From NCBI GenBank assembly GCA_002256995.1, contig NCGX01000014.1:1-58745 (forward strand): a stretch of DNA of 58,745 nucleotides, read 5' to 3'. Below, piece by piece: positions 1-7,867 of the stretch; position 1 is the stretch's first letter, and every line of letters starts with the position of its first letter. A program made the translations under genes and the position numbers. The DNA is from Hydrogenophilales bacterium 16-64-40. Lineage in GTDB: Bacteria; Pseudomonadota; Gammaproteobacteria; Burkholderiales; Thiobacillaceae. The notes beneath the pieces are model-generated. The model saw nothing but the letters and a program-made list of their open reading frames with translations, had not been told where the DNA came from and made no database searches.

Positions 1-66
1 GCGCGCGACCCCGCGCCGCGACCGAACGCCAAGCAGCGCGATCAACAGGGCTGACAGCAAGGGCAT
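1..66 (-). CDS. Possible N-terminus of a gene running off the left edge
   Basis: A minus-strand ATG at 66 opens 22 codons that reach the window edge. The peptide starts MPLLSALLIALLG, which looks like a hydrophobic signal or first membrane segment. No clear Shine-Dalgarno sequence precedes it and too little is present to name a family. It may equally be chance coding in GC-rich DNA. Confidence 0.2.
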   Translation of the reverse strand, partial: MPLLSALLIALLGVRSRRGVAR

Positions 67-591
67 GGCCGGAAGTAGTATCGTCAGCTTGTCCACCGCT
101 CAGCGCCTCCCTAGTCAAGAATCTGCTTCAAAATGGCGCACCCGGCTGCGCCCGGTCGCACCGTCTCGCGATCTCCGTAATAGACCGATGAATCCAACCG
201 CATTACGTTCGGATCGGCCCTATCCCGGGTTCACCAGCCCGAAAACCGCGGACGCTCAACAGCGAGTGCGATCTGCTGCCTTTCCTGCCAGACCGTCTGT
301 GTGGTTTGCAAAGCCGAACGCAGCATCCCCGGCAGCGCTTTGGGCGCGGCGCGGCTGATGCCAACGTGCAACATTCTGAAACTCAAATCCAGCCACGCCC
401 TATCTCCTGAATGAGTAAAACCGCAAGCGCGTGGCGAAACCAGAGTGCTGAACCCGAATTCGATATCCAATCCCGAGCCAGCCCCAACGCATGCTGTCGA
501 ACCCGATGGTGTCGACGGCAGGACTATAAATAAGTCGGAGAATGAACTACAGTGAATTGTTTAGATTAAATTCATATACAGGAGTAAATGA
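67..591. other. Long stretch without a recognisable gene
   Basis: About 520 bases lie between the left edge and the LysR gene. Short open frames exist on both strands but none has a convincing ribosome site, family resemblance or normal amino-acid make-up. The last 60 bases, just before the TTG start at 592, are AT-rich and probably carry the promoter of that gene. Confidence 0.5.
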
Positions 592-1572
592 TTGAAGCTA
601 CGTAACGTCACCTTGAACCAGATGCGCATCTTCCACAGCCTCGGTCGAAACCTGAGCTTCACCCGCGCAGCAGAAGAGTTGTTTCTGTCCCAATCGGCAG
701 TATCGATTCAGGTCAAACGCCTGGGGGAAAGCGTGGGCATGCCGCTGGTTGAACAAGTGGGCAAGCGCATTTTCCTGACGGAAGCCGGCAAGGAACTGTT
801 CGAGGCCTGCCGCGATGTGCTTGATCGTTTGCGCGTATTGGGTGAGGACATGACAGGCCTCGAAGAAGGGATTAGAGGACCGCTCAATATTGCTGTTATC
901 ACCACAGCGAAATACTTCATGCCCCACTTGCTCGGTGTCTTTCTGCGCGAGCACCCGGCCGTGGAGCCCCGCCTGACGGTCACCAATCAAACGCGGATTT
1001 TCGAAAGGCTGGAGGGCAACATGGATGACCTGGTCATCATGGGAACCCTGCCCGAAAATCTCGACCTCGAGGCTGCGTATTTTCTGGACAACCCTCTGGT
1101 TGTGGTGGCCCCACCCGACCACCCGCTGGTGGGCGTCAAGAACATCCCGTTGGAGCGACTTGTACAGGAGCGCTTTCTGTCGCGCGAGCCGGGTTCCGGC
1201 ACACGCATGGCGCGCACCCGCCTGTTTGCCGAGCAAGGGCTGGCCATTCGGACTTACATGGAGCTTGGAAGCAGCGAGGCGATCAAGCAGGCCGTCATGG
1301 CGGGGCTGGGCATCTCGGTGCTCTCGCTGCACAACCTGCGTCTCGAATTGAGAACCGGCCTCATCGCCGTGCTGGACGTGGAGCACTTCCCGTTGCACCG
1401 GCAGTGGTATGCCGTGCACCTGAAGGGCAAGAAGCTGTCCGCGACGACGCGGATGTTCCTGGATTTTTTGCTTAAGGACGGTGCCCGACTCTGCGAAGAG
1501 ATCCAGCCCTATTTGACGGCCTTGTCACCACCCGCCAAAAAGCCGGGCCAAAGGAAAAGAGACATAAGGTGA
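592..1572 (+). CDS. CbbR-type LysR family transcriptional regulator
   Basis: A 326-residue LysR-type regulator. The N-terminal winged helix-turn-helix covers about residues 8-67 (LSFTRAAEELFLSQSAVS) and the effector-binding domain about 95-300, including the CbbR-like stretches NPLVVVAPPDHPLVG and GSSEAIKQAVMAGLGIS. The start is TTG at 592: GGAG at 581-584 lies seven bases upstream, whereas the nearby ATG at 588 is out of frame and stops after five codons. CbbR proteins control Calvin-cycle operons and sense reduced metabolites, so that role is likely, but no target operon is beside it. Its C-terminal sequence differs from the three relics downstream, so it is not their parent. Confidence 0.85.
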   Translation: MKLRNVTLNQMRIFHSLGRNLSFTRAAEELFLSQSAVSIQVKRLGESVGMPLVEQVGKRIFLTEAGKELFEACRDVLDRLRVLGEDMTGLEEGIRGPLNIAVITTAKYFMPHLLGVFLREHPAVEPRLTVTNQTRIFERLEGNMDDLVIMGTLPENLDLEAAYFLDNPLVVVAPPDHPLVGVKNIPLERLVQERFLSREPGSGTRMARTRLFAEQGLAIRTYMELGSSEAIKQAVMAGLGISVLSLHNLRLELRTGLIAVLDVEHFPLHRQWYAVHLKGKKLSATTRMFLDFLLKDGARLCEEIQPYLTALSPPAKKPGQRKRDIR

Positions 1573-1726
1573 GCCTTAAAGCCTCATCCATCAACCGTTA
1601 AACCGGTTCGATTGAAGATCCAGTGGCTTGATTTAACTGGATTTCCGCCTTCGCGGAACACGCCGCGACCTGGCGAGCGCCGTGGCGCATGTTTTGATCA
1701 CTTACGCAAACTCGGGAGAATTATTC

Positions 1727-1861
1727 GTGGGCTTCCCCATCCTGCGCCATTGGTACGCGGTGTATCCGGCCGGGCGGCAGCTGTCGGTGGTGGCGCGGGC
1801 GTTTCTGGATTATCTGCTGGGGCGGGGGAAGGGGAAGGCGGCGCCGGCTGTGCGTCTATGA
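1727..1861 (+). pseudogene. Relic 1: last 45 codons of a CbbR-like lysR gene
   Basis: Reading from GTG at 1727, the frame gives VGFPILRHWYAVYPAGRQLS and then VVARAFLDYLLGRG before stopping at 1861. This is the C-terminal end of a CbbR-type LysR protein with no DNA-binding domain. Bases 1727-1828 match 4337-4438 of relic 2 with three differences by eye. The remainder of the gene is absent upstream. Confidence 0.8.
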
Positions 1862-1937
1862 GGAAGTAGCGAACCGAGTAAAGGCAGTGAAAACAAAAAC
1901 TAGAATAATCAATGCTCTAGAGAACGTTGGCCGCCTC

Positions 1938-1954
1938 TTGTTCATAAAACAAGC
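1938..1954. promoter_or_regulatory. Inverted repeat upstream of the AbiE-type operon
   Basis: CTTGTT and AACAAG form a perfect six-base inverted repeat around a five-base spacer. It is the outermost of four palindromes in the leader of the toxin-antitoxin pair. Confidence 0.4.
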
Positions 1955-1956
1955 CA

Positions 1957-1973
1957 GTTCACGATACGTGAAC
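1957..1973. promoter_or_regulatory. Palindromic operator 1 (GTTCACG-ATA-CGTGAAC)
   Basis: A perfect seven-base inverted repeat with a three-base centre. The same core recurs at 2018-2032. AbiEi antitoxins are known to repress their own operons by binding inverted repeats, so these are the best candidates for autoregulatory sites. Confidence 0.6.
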
Positions 1974-1985
1974 ACATACACATCT

Positions 1986-2005
1986 TGAACAAACGCGCTT
2001 GTTCA
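1986..2005. promoter_or_regulatory. Inverted repeat between the two operator palindromes
   Basis: TGAACAA at 1986-1992 and TTGTTCA at 1999-2005 pair perfectly across six bases. The half-site shares the TGAAC core of the flanking palindromes, so it may be a further binding site of the same regulator. Confidence 0.45.
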
Positions 2006-2017
2006 TCTATTCTCATG

Positions 2018-2032
2018 TTCACGTAACGTGAA
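2018..2032. promoter_or_regulatory. Palindromic operator 2 (TTCACG-TAA-CGTGAA)
   Basis: A perfect six-base inverted repeat ending 11 bases before the start codon at 2044. It repeats the core of the site at 1957-1973. Its position would let a bound repressor block transcription initiation or elongation. Confidence 0.6.
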
Positions 2033-2043
2033 AATCTCTAAAG

Positions 2044-3132
2044 ATGAACATGGTTCATGGTTTGTTACATATTCCAGGTGAAGCAGAACATTTGCTACAG
2101 CGGGCCATAGAGGCACTTCGCCAACTAACAGGTATCGAGGCGCAAATCGGCCCTTACCAAACTCGAGGGCTACTCGATGCGGGAGCTGATGCCATGGTCG
2201 AGTTTGAAAAAGGCACAGAGCGCGTCAAGTACGCCGCTGAGGTAAAACTAACAGCCGTTGATCGCTTCAAGATATTGGAAGCCTGGCAAGACGTACTCGA
2301 CATTTATCGAGAACCCAGGATGCTGGTTGTGCCTTACATGACGGCCGAGATGGCAGAGCGTTGCAGGCTATTGAAAATCCCTTTCCTCGATGCCGCTGGC
2401 AATGCCTATTTGGATGCCCCCGGCTTGTTCGTCTACGTTGCCGGCCGGAAAAAACCCGACATCCCTGAACTGACCGAAAAAGTTGCGCTACACCAGGCGT
2501 TTAAACCAACGGGCATGCGAACCATCTTCGCGCTGTTGCTGAATCCAGCTCTCGCTGGAAGAAATTACCGTGATATTGCCAAGGCAGCGGGTGTCGCGCT
2601 GGGAACAGTAGGCTGGGTATTAAGAGATCTGAATGCCAAAGGATATCTCCACGAAGTGTTGCGGGGTGAAAAGCGTTTGTATAACCCTGACCGTTTGATG
2701 CAGGAGTGGGTTGCTTTTTACCCCGTGAAGCTACGCCCGAAACTGAACGCCCGTCGTTTTCGCGCCCCTCATCCAGACTGGTGGAAAAACATCGACCTCG
2801 GTAAATACCAGGCCCGCTGGGGCGGCGAAGTCGCGGCGGACAAGCTGACCGGATATTTAAAGCCTGCGACCTTCACCATTTACCTGCATGGCAAGCCCGA
2901 CCGGCTGATCCTGGAGCAACGACTCAGACCGGATGTGAATGGGGAGGTCGAAATCCTGGAAGCATTCTGGGACGTGGCTGAAGAGGCCGCCTGGCAGGGC
3001 GGCTATCCCAACGACGCCGTTCCGCCCCTGCTCGCCTATGCCGATCTGATGGCAACCACCGACAGCAGGAATCTCGAAACTGCACGAATGATCCATGACC
3101 GTTATTTGGCCAACGCTGAAAATCAGGCCTGA
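2044..3132 (+). CDS. AbiEi-like antitoxin / transcriptional regulator of a type IV TA system
   Basis: A 362-residue protein resembling the long AbiEi-type antitoxins that pair with nucleotidyltransferase toxins. Residues 158-207 form a winged helix (NYRDIAKAAGVALGTVGWVL), expected to bind the palindromes just upstream. The N-terminal part has AAEVK near residue 66 and the FLDAAGNAYL stretch near 114; the first could be a PD-(D/E)XK-like fold, which is only an inference. The next gene overlaps its end by 38 bases, so the two are translationally linked. The codons are less GC-rich than the chromosomal genes further right, which fits recent arrival. Confidence 0.72.
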   Translation: MNMVHGLLHIPGEAEHLLQRAIEALRQLTGIEAQIGPYQTRGLLDAGADAMVEFEKGTERVKYAAEVKLTAVDRFKILEAWQDVLDIYREPRMLVVPYMTAEMAERCRLLKIPFLDAAGNAYLDAPGLFVYVAGRKKPDIPELTEKVALHQAFKPTGMRTIFALLLNPALAGRNYRDIAKAAGVALGTVGWVLRDLNAKGYLHEVLRGEKRLYNPDRLMQEWVAFYPVKLRPKLNARRFRAPHPDWWKNIDLGKYQARWGGEVAADKLTGYLKPATFTIYLHGKPDRLILEQRLRPDVNGEVEILEAFWDVAEEAAWQGGYPNDAVPPLLAYADLMATTDSRNLETARMIHDRYLANAENQA

Positions 3133-3988
3133 CAAGCCGCTTGATGCTACCCAGTTGGAGATCATGCGGCACGTGGACCACGTGGCTCGCAGCCTCCACC
3201 TCCGCTACTTTGTGGCTGGCGCGCTGGCCCGGGTCATCCTGCTGGAGCATGTGCACGGACAAAGACCCGGCCCAGCCACACGGGATATCGATTTTGGGGT
3301 GACGGTCAAGGATTGGCCCACGTTCCAGTCCCTGAAGAATGGATTAATTGGGACAGGGGCGTTTGAATCCGCACCAGGCATTGCACAACGGCTGATTTAC
3401 ATACGCAGCATTCATCGCTCCTGGATCGATCTCGTGCCATTCGGAGGCATCGAGCAGGATGGCAGAATGATCGCCTGGCCACCTGATCGGGCCATGGTGA
3501 TGAACGTCGCCGGATTCAGCGAGGCCGCTGATGCGGCTATCGAGATCGAGATTGCTCCGGGTCTCACAATGGCGGTTGCTTCGCTTCCCTCGCTGGCCGT
3601 GTTGAAGCTCATCACCTGGCTGGATCGCTGGCCGGAAAACCGAGGGAAAGACGCCCAGGATTTCTTCCACATCCTTTCGAGATATGCAGAGGCGGGGAAT
3701 ATGGAGCGTCTATACGACTCGGAACCGGATCTGATGGCGCGGGCAGACTTCGATCCCGATCTGGCTGGCGCAGGCCTGCTCGGCAGAGAGGCCGCACAAA
3801 TCTGCCTGCCAGAAACAGCGTTGCTCATTACCCAATTGTTTTCAGACCGCAAAGCGTTTGAGCGATTTACAAGCCACATCCTCAGCGAAGTACTGATGGA
3901 TAGCGACAGTGCCAGAGCAGAAACGGTGAGGCGTTATTTGGACCTGTTCATCACCTCATTCAATGAGGGCTTGCCCAAGCCGCGATAG
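3095..3988 (+). CDS. AbiEii-like nucleotidyltransferase toxin
   Basis: A 297-residue predicted nucleotidyltransferase of the AbiEii/COG4849 kind. The catalytic signature is visible: GALARVILL near residue 42, then TRDIDFGV with the two acidic residues at about 64 and 66. Such toxins transfer nucleotides to tRNA or similar targets and act in abortive infection or plasmid stabilisation. The start at 3095 lies inside the antitoxin gene; an ATG at 3164 is an alternative but would remove conserved-looking sequence. It ends 13 bases before the lysR relic 2 begins, so the pair sits exactly between two relics. Confidence 0.72.
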   Translation: MTVIWPTLKIRPDKPLDATQLEIMRHVDHVARSLHLRYFVAGALARVILLEHVHGQRPGPATRDIDFGVTVKDWPTFQSLKNGLIGTGAFESAPGIAQRLIYIRSIHRSWIDLVPFGGIEQDGRMIAWPPDRAMVMNVAGFSEAADAAIEIEIAPGLTMAVASLPSLAVLKLITWLDRWPENRGKDAQDFFHILSRYAEAGNMERLYDSEPDLMARADFDPDLAGAGLLGREAAQICLPETALLITQLFSDRKAFERFTSHILSEVLMDSDSARAETVRRYLDLFITSFNEGLPKPR

Positions 3989-4000
3989 CCCCTTTCCTCG

Positions 4001-4474
4001 GCCAGCCGCCGGAAGAATATCGACGTCGTCGCCATCCCGATCATGGACAACCCCATCGTCGTCCTCGCCCCGCCCGACCACCCGCTGGCGAACAAGAAAA
4101 AGATCACGCTGGAGCAACTGGCAGAAGAGCCCTGGCTGATGCGCGAAAAAGGCTCCGGCACCCGCAACGCCATCGAACGCCAATTCGCCGAAAGCGGCAT
4201 CAGCCTGCGCCCGCGCCTGGAACTGGGCAGCAACGAAGCGATCAAGCGGGCCATCCTCGCCGGGCTGGGTATCTCCGCCCTCTCCCGCCACGCCCTCGCG
4301 CTCAACCAGCCCGGCCAGTTCGCCGTGCTCGACGTGGTGGGCTTTCCCATCCTGCGCCACTGGTACGCGGTGTACCCGGCCGGGCGGCAGCTGTCGGTGG
4401 TGGCGCGGGCGTTTCTGGATTATCTGCTGGGGCGGGGGGATGCGGCGCCGGCAAAGGCGGATAAGAAGCAATAG
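4001..4474 (+). pseudogene. Relic 2: 5'-truncated CbbR-like lysR gene
   Basis: About 157 codons of the effector domain survive, with MDNPIVVLAPPDHPLANK, GSNEAIKRAILAGLGISAL and the full C-terminus to the stop at 4474. The helix-turn-helix half is missing; homology begins abruptly just after the toxin gene. A 143-codon frame from ATG 4043 remains open, but a protein lacking the DNA-binding domain would not be a normal regulator. The break against the toxin gene marks the insertion or deletion joint. Confidence 0.82.
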
Positions 4475-4493
4475 TGAAGTGGAGCGGGGATGC

Positions 4494-4511
4494 CTTGTCC
4501 AGACGGACAAG
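4494..4511 (+). terminator. Stem-loop after lysR relic 2
   Basis: CTTGTCC and GGACAAG form a perfect seven-base stem with a four-base loop, 20 bases after the relic's stop. The same structure follows relic 3 at 5612-5629. There is no T-run, so termination is uncertain; it may simply travel with the duplicated unit. Confidence 0.45.
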
Positions 4512-4681
4512 GGTGGCCGGTGCAGTGGAATGGCGTCAGCCCATTTGTTGCCATGTGTTGCGCTGCAAGCGTGGAGCGGAAACTACTATTACATTGGGTG
4601 GTTGGCCATGAGAGATTACCCATGCGGCAAGGCCCGTCGTGCCCTTGCTCGGTGCCAATTCAATCCTCCGGAGAGACCCCT

Positions 4682-5212
4682 ATGAAATTCATCCCCAAAA
4701 TCGCGGCGCTGGGCCTGGCCCTGGCCTTCGCCATCCCCGCCTCGTTCGTGGCGCATGCGGAGGAATTCGCGCCCTATGGAACCGCCAAGGTCGACATGCA
4801 CGAGATGCCGGTCACGGACGTGGTGTTCGACGTCAATTACGAAGACCCGCAGCAGTTGAACATTCTTTACAACTTCATCCGGAACACGCAAAAAATCACC
4901 AAGGGCAAGGTGGTGGTGGTGACGCACGGCCCCGAGCTGCGTGCCTTCGCCAAGGAGAACTATTCGAAATACCAAAGCGCCATCGACAAGATGGCCGAGC
5001 TGGCAAAGGACGGCGTCGAGTTCAAGATGTGCAACAACGCGATGAAGGCTGCGGGATTCAGCGCCGAGGACATGCACGGGTTCATCACGGTCGTGCCGGC
5101 AGGCTTCCCGGAACTCGCCTACTGGCAGGGCAAGGGCTACAAGTACATCAATCCCATCCCGCTGTCGGTGAAGGACGTCCGCTACCTCGATCAGCCGCAG
5201 CTGAAGAAGTGA
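4682..5212 (+). CDS. Periplasmic DsrE-like family protein
   Basis: A 176-residue protein with an N-terminal signal peptide (hydrophobic residues 8-24, likely cut after AHA) followed by a DsrE/DsrF-like domain. Typical features are VVFDVNYEDPQQLNILYNFI, KVVVVTHGPELRAF and the single cysteine in FKMCNNAM. Cytoplasmic DsrE proteins relay sulfur; the exported single-domain versions common in sulfur oxidisers have no settled function. ATG 4682 is chosen because GGAGAG lies six bases upstream. The gene stands alone between two lysR relics, so it may be the normal neighbour of the parental lysR gene. Confidence 0.75.
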   Translation: MKFIPKIAALGLALAFAIPASFVAHAEEFAPYGTAKVDMHEMPVTDVVFDVNYEDPQQLNILYNFIRNTQKITKGKVVVVTHGPELRAFAKENYSKYQSAIDKMAELAKDGVEFKMCNNAMKAAGFSAEDMHGFITVVPAGFPELAYWQGKGYKYINPIPLSVKDVRYLDQPQLKK

Positions 5213-5315
5213 CACTGCGCCACACGGACGGGAACGAAGACTCGTCGGGGCCGTGAGCATGACCGACTGCTCCGGCCGCCACGTCCTGAATAAATGGTGA
5301 ATAAAAAAGCGGGCA

Positions 5316-5350
5316 GGCACGATATTGGAGTCAATTAATCGCGTCTGACC
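5316..5350. repeat. Short dispersed motif, copy 1
   Basis: The stretch GATATTGGAGTCAATTAATC with its flanks resembles 12838-12872. Similar GTCAGRCACGATT strings start the direct repeats at about 9704 and 11740. These look like remnants of a family of small mobile or REP-like sequences. Confidence 0.4.
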
Positions 5351-5592
5351 CGAAGCCATCAACCAGGCCATCCTCGCGGGGCTGGGGGTCTCCGCCCTCT
5401 CCCGCCACGCCCTGCCGCTGGGACCAGCCCGGCCAGTTCGCCGTGCTCGACGTCCTGGGCTTTCCCATCCTGCGCCACTGGTACGCCGTCTATCCGGCGG
5501 GGCGGCAGCTGTCGATGGTGGCGCGAGCGTTTCTGAATTATTTGCTCGGGCGGGTTGAGGCCGCGCCGGCAAAGGCGGGTAACGAGGAATAG
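5351..5592 (+). pseudogene. Relic 3: frameshifted C-terminal part of a CbbR-like lysR gene
   Basis: Homology starts at EAINQAILAGLGVSALSRHA and, after a one-base insertion near 5420, resumes in another frame as QPGQFAVLDVLGFPILRHWY to the stop at 5592. It is more diverged than relics 1 and 2. The order relic, stop, 20 bases, stem-loop is the same as after relic 2, so the duplicated block reaches past the gene. Confidence 0.8.
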
Positions 5593-5611
5593 TGAATTGG
5601 AGTGGGGATGC

Positions 5612-5629
5612 CTTGTCCAGGCGGACAAG
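5612..5629 (+). terminator. Stem-loop after lysR relic 3
   Basis: The same CTTGTCC/GGACAAG stem as at 4494-4511, with loop AGGC in place of AGAC. No T-run follows. Confidence 0.42.
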
Positions 5630-5732
5630 TCCCACGACTTTGCTGGCAGGCAGAAATCGGCATTGCCGGTTGGGGATGTTCGGGGATCCCTGCGCTGCGC
5701 TTGCAACGCTGATTGAAGGTCACAAACTAGCA

Positions 5733-5761
5733 TTGACTGGGTTTAAGCGGTCAACGATACT
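5733..5761 (+). promoter_or_regulatory. Sigma-70-like promoter for the cytosine methyltransferase
   Basis: TTGACT (5733-5738) and GATACT (5756-5761) are separated by 17 bases, 28 bases before the GTG start. TTGAC and GTCAA within the spacer form an inverted repeat across twelve bases, which might be an operator for methyltransferase autoregulation. Confidence 0.5.
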
Positions 5762-5789
5762 ACAAACTTTGCCTTGAATTGCCCATCCT

Positions 5790-6905
5790 GTGCCAAACAT
5801 AATCGATTTATTCGCCGGTGCGGGCGGCCTCAGTCTAGGTGCGGCAAGGGCCGGATTCGACATTTCGGCCGCAATCGAACTCGATCCGTTTGCGATCGAA
5901 ACGCACTCTAAAAACTTTCCTGGAAGCGCTCACTCGCGAGAGGACGTATCGCGCTTAAGCGGAAAAAAACTTCTTGAAATTGCGGGGTTGAAAAAGGGTG
6001 AGCTGGACGGACTGATCGGCGGCCCGCCATGCCAGGGTTTTAGCTCGATCGGTCAAAAGCGCGCCGACGACACCCGCAACGACTTATTTGTGCATTTTTT
6101 CCGCCTGGTTAACGAAACGCGCCCGAAATTCTTTCTTGCCGAAAACGTTCCCGGCATCCTGAACGAACGCTACGACGATTTCAGGGAAGGTGCTTTCGAT
6201 CTCGTCCGAAAGAACTACGTTCTTCTCGATCCGATCCGAGTAAAAGCGAGCGATTACGGCGCTCCAACTATCAGGACCCGGATATTTTTCATCGGATATG
6301 ACCCTCGGCGCATTGCAGAACTAACAAAAGAGGATTTCGCCGCGTCCGCCGGAACCGAATCTATTGTCGTTCGGACGGCACTCGAAGGATTGCTGATCGA
6401 CATCGAACCGAACTGGATAAGCGAAGAAAGCGGTTGGCGTCCGATAGCAAAAACCGGCGAAAGCGAATTCTTCGATCATGTGACCAATAACATCCCGAAA
6501 AATATCGGAGACCCACGATCACTTGAACGTTATTTCGAAGGTAGAGAAGTATCCGGCTGTATGGGAACTCGCCACTCGTTAGAAGTCGAGGAACGCTACA
6601 AAGCACTCGCCTATGGGCAGCAAGACAAGATATCCAAGGCAATCAAGCTTAATCCGGAGGGCTACTGCCCCACATTAAGAGCCGGAACGGGCAGCGACAA
6701 AGGAAGCTACCAAGCCGTCAGGCCGATCCATCCGGCGAGACCTCGGGTTATTACACCGAGAGAAGCAGCAAGGCTTCAAGGTTTCCCCGACTGGTTCGTG
6801 TTTCATTCCACCAAATGGCACAGTTTCCGGCAAATCGGAAATAGCGTCAGCCCCATTGTTTCCGAGAGATTAATTCGCGTCTTGGCCAACAGCCTTTTAG
6901 GTTGA
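5790..6905 (+). CDS. dcm: DNA (cytosine-5-)methyltransferase
   Basis: A 371-residue C5-cytosine methyltransferase with the motifs in order: motif I IDLFAGAGGLSLG (residues 5-17), catalytic GGPPCQGFSSIG with Cys81, motif VI ENV (118-120), motif VIII TIRTRIFFIGY, motif IX RPRVITPREAARLQGFP and motif X QIGNSVSP. It methylates C5 of cytosine in duplex DNA at a target that cannot be read from sequence. GTG at 5790 begins the conserved motif I almost directly, so no longer start is likely. It converges on a vsr-ATPase operon, leaving only 23 bases between the stop codons. Base composition is lower in GC than the flanking chromosome, which suggests transfer. Confidence 0.92.
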   Translation: MPNIIDLFAGAGGLSLGAARAGFDISAAIELDPFAIETHSKNFPGSAHSREDVSRLSGKKLLEIAGLKKGELDGLIGGPPCQGFSSIGQKRADDTRNDLFVHFFRLVNETRPKFFLAENVPGILNERYDDFREGAFDLVRKNYVLLDPIRVKASDYGAPTIRTRIFFIGYDPRRIAELTKEDFAASAGTESIVVRTALEGLLIDIEPNWISEESGWRPIAKTGESEFFDHVTNNIPKNIGDPRSLERYFEGREVSGCMGTRHSLEVEERYKALAYGQQDKISKAIKLNPEGYCPTLRAGTGSDKGSYQAVRPIHPARPRVITPREAARLQGFPDWFVFHSTKWHSFRQIGNSVSPIVSERLIRVLANSLLG

Positions 6906-6928
6906 GTGCCAATTTGACCAACCCCACC

Positions 6929-7867
6929 TCATAGCTCGGCTTCTGTAAAAGCAGGGTAGTACCTATAAATCTTTGCGTATTTTTCGCGTTGCTCTTTAGG
7001 CACGGGAAACTTCATGGCTTTTTCTGGCCCGATTGGCAAGTGTGAATCCATATACCGTATTTCGCGAGTCGTGAGACAGGGGGCATCGATTACATATGGA
7101 TCAGCATCGTGCTTGATGTAAGGGAGATCATTCCATGGTCCCGATTTAATTGTTTCGGCTTGGCTATTTTTCCAGATAACGCCTCCTATGGTTAGCATTC
7201 TTGCGTTATCGGCATAATGAAAGTTAACGAACTGAAGGTAGTTAAGACGCTGCTGCTTTTGTCGTACACCATTTCGCGCGCTTAAAGTTTCCGCAATTTT
7301 GTTCACGATAATTTCCCGAAGGACTTTGGCTGCCCCGGCCCCTTTCATGTCCTTAATCGTGATTCCGATCGGCACGTTTTCTTTTCCAACTGCCTCCTCA
7401 AATTGTTGGAACGCACCCAGCTCAGCCTTATCGAATTCAGCATTGACGGTTACAATTAACGCGCTGCCAGACGGCGCTTTCGTACAAAATTCGGCTATGT
7501 CAGATAGACAGTCCTTATTCAACGCCCCATCGTAATCGAGCCAGAGAATAGTCTTATCCTTCCAACTCAGTGTCGGCAAAATATCATTTGAAAGACCGAA
7601 CTTAAGATCAATGCACCGGAATGGTTTATTGAACTCAAATCTTTCCTTATTGAAGGAGTCTTTTTCGATGCTCGTCATGCGACTGATACCGAGCAATCGG
7701 TGAAATAACTTAAAGTCTGAAAAATATATCGACCCGAATCCGACGTACCTGTATGAACTGAGTTTCCCGAAAACTGAGAGTCGTTGAAGCGCCTCGGTGA
7801 GCATTTTCCTTTCGATGTGCTTGGCAGGGCGCAAACTGTAGTTAACCTCTTTATAGGATGCGCTCAC
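6929..7867 (-). CDS. Unknown Rossmann-like protein, possibly a methyltransferase, in the vsr operon
   Basis: A 312-residue protein I cannot assign to a named family. Residues 41-52 (YVGFGSIYFSDF) look like a glycine-rich nucleotide or SAM loop, followed by SIEKD at 66-70, an acidic strand end, and ILWLDYDG at 107-114. This order fits a SAM-dependent methyltransferase-like fold, but no catalytic motif is evident. Its start overlaps the end of the ATPase gene by four bases (ATGA), so the two proteins are probably made together and may form one complex. It is the last gene of the operon. The nearby DNA methyltransferase is a separate convergent gene. Confidence 0.6.
   Translation of the reverse strand: MSASYKEVNYSLRPAKHIERKMLTEALQRLSVFGKLSSYRYVGFGSIYFSDFKLFHRLLGISRMTSIEKDSFNKERFEFNKPFRCIDLKFGLSNDILPTLSWKDKTILWLDYDGALNKDCLSDIAEFCTKAPSGSALIVTVNAEFDKAELGAFQQFEEAVGKENVPIGITIKDMKGAGAAKVLREIIVNKIAETLSARNGVRQKQQRLNYLQFVNFHYADNARMLTIGGVIWKNSQAETIKSGPWNDLPYIKHDADPYVIDAPCLTTREIRYMDSHLPIGPEKAMKFPVPKEQREKYAKIYRYYPAFTEAEL

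Noticed and set aside
1612-1869. Open frame of 85 codons as a separate gene
   Set aside because: It runs in another frame through lysR relic 1; the relic's own frame at 1727-1861 matches a known family and the larger frame does not.
4490-4681. Upstream extension of the DsrE-like gene from 4490
   Set aside because: The added 64 residues have no family resemblance and would precede a good signal peptide; the Shine-Dalgarno site fits ATG 4682.
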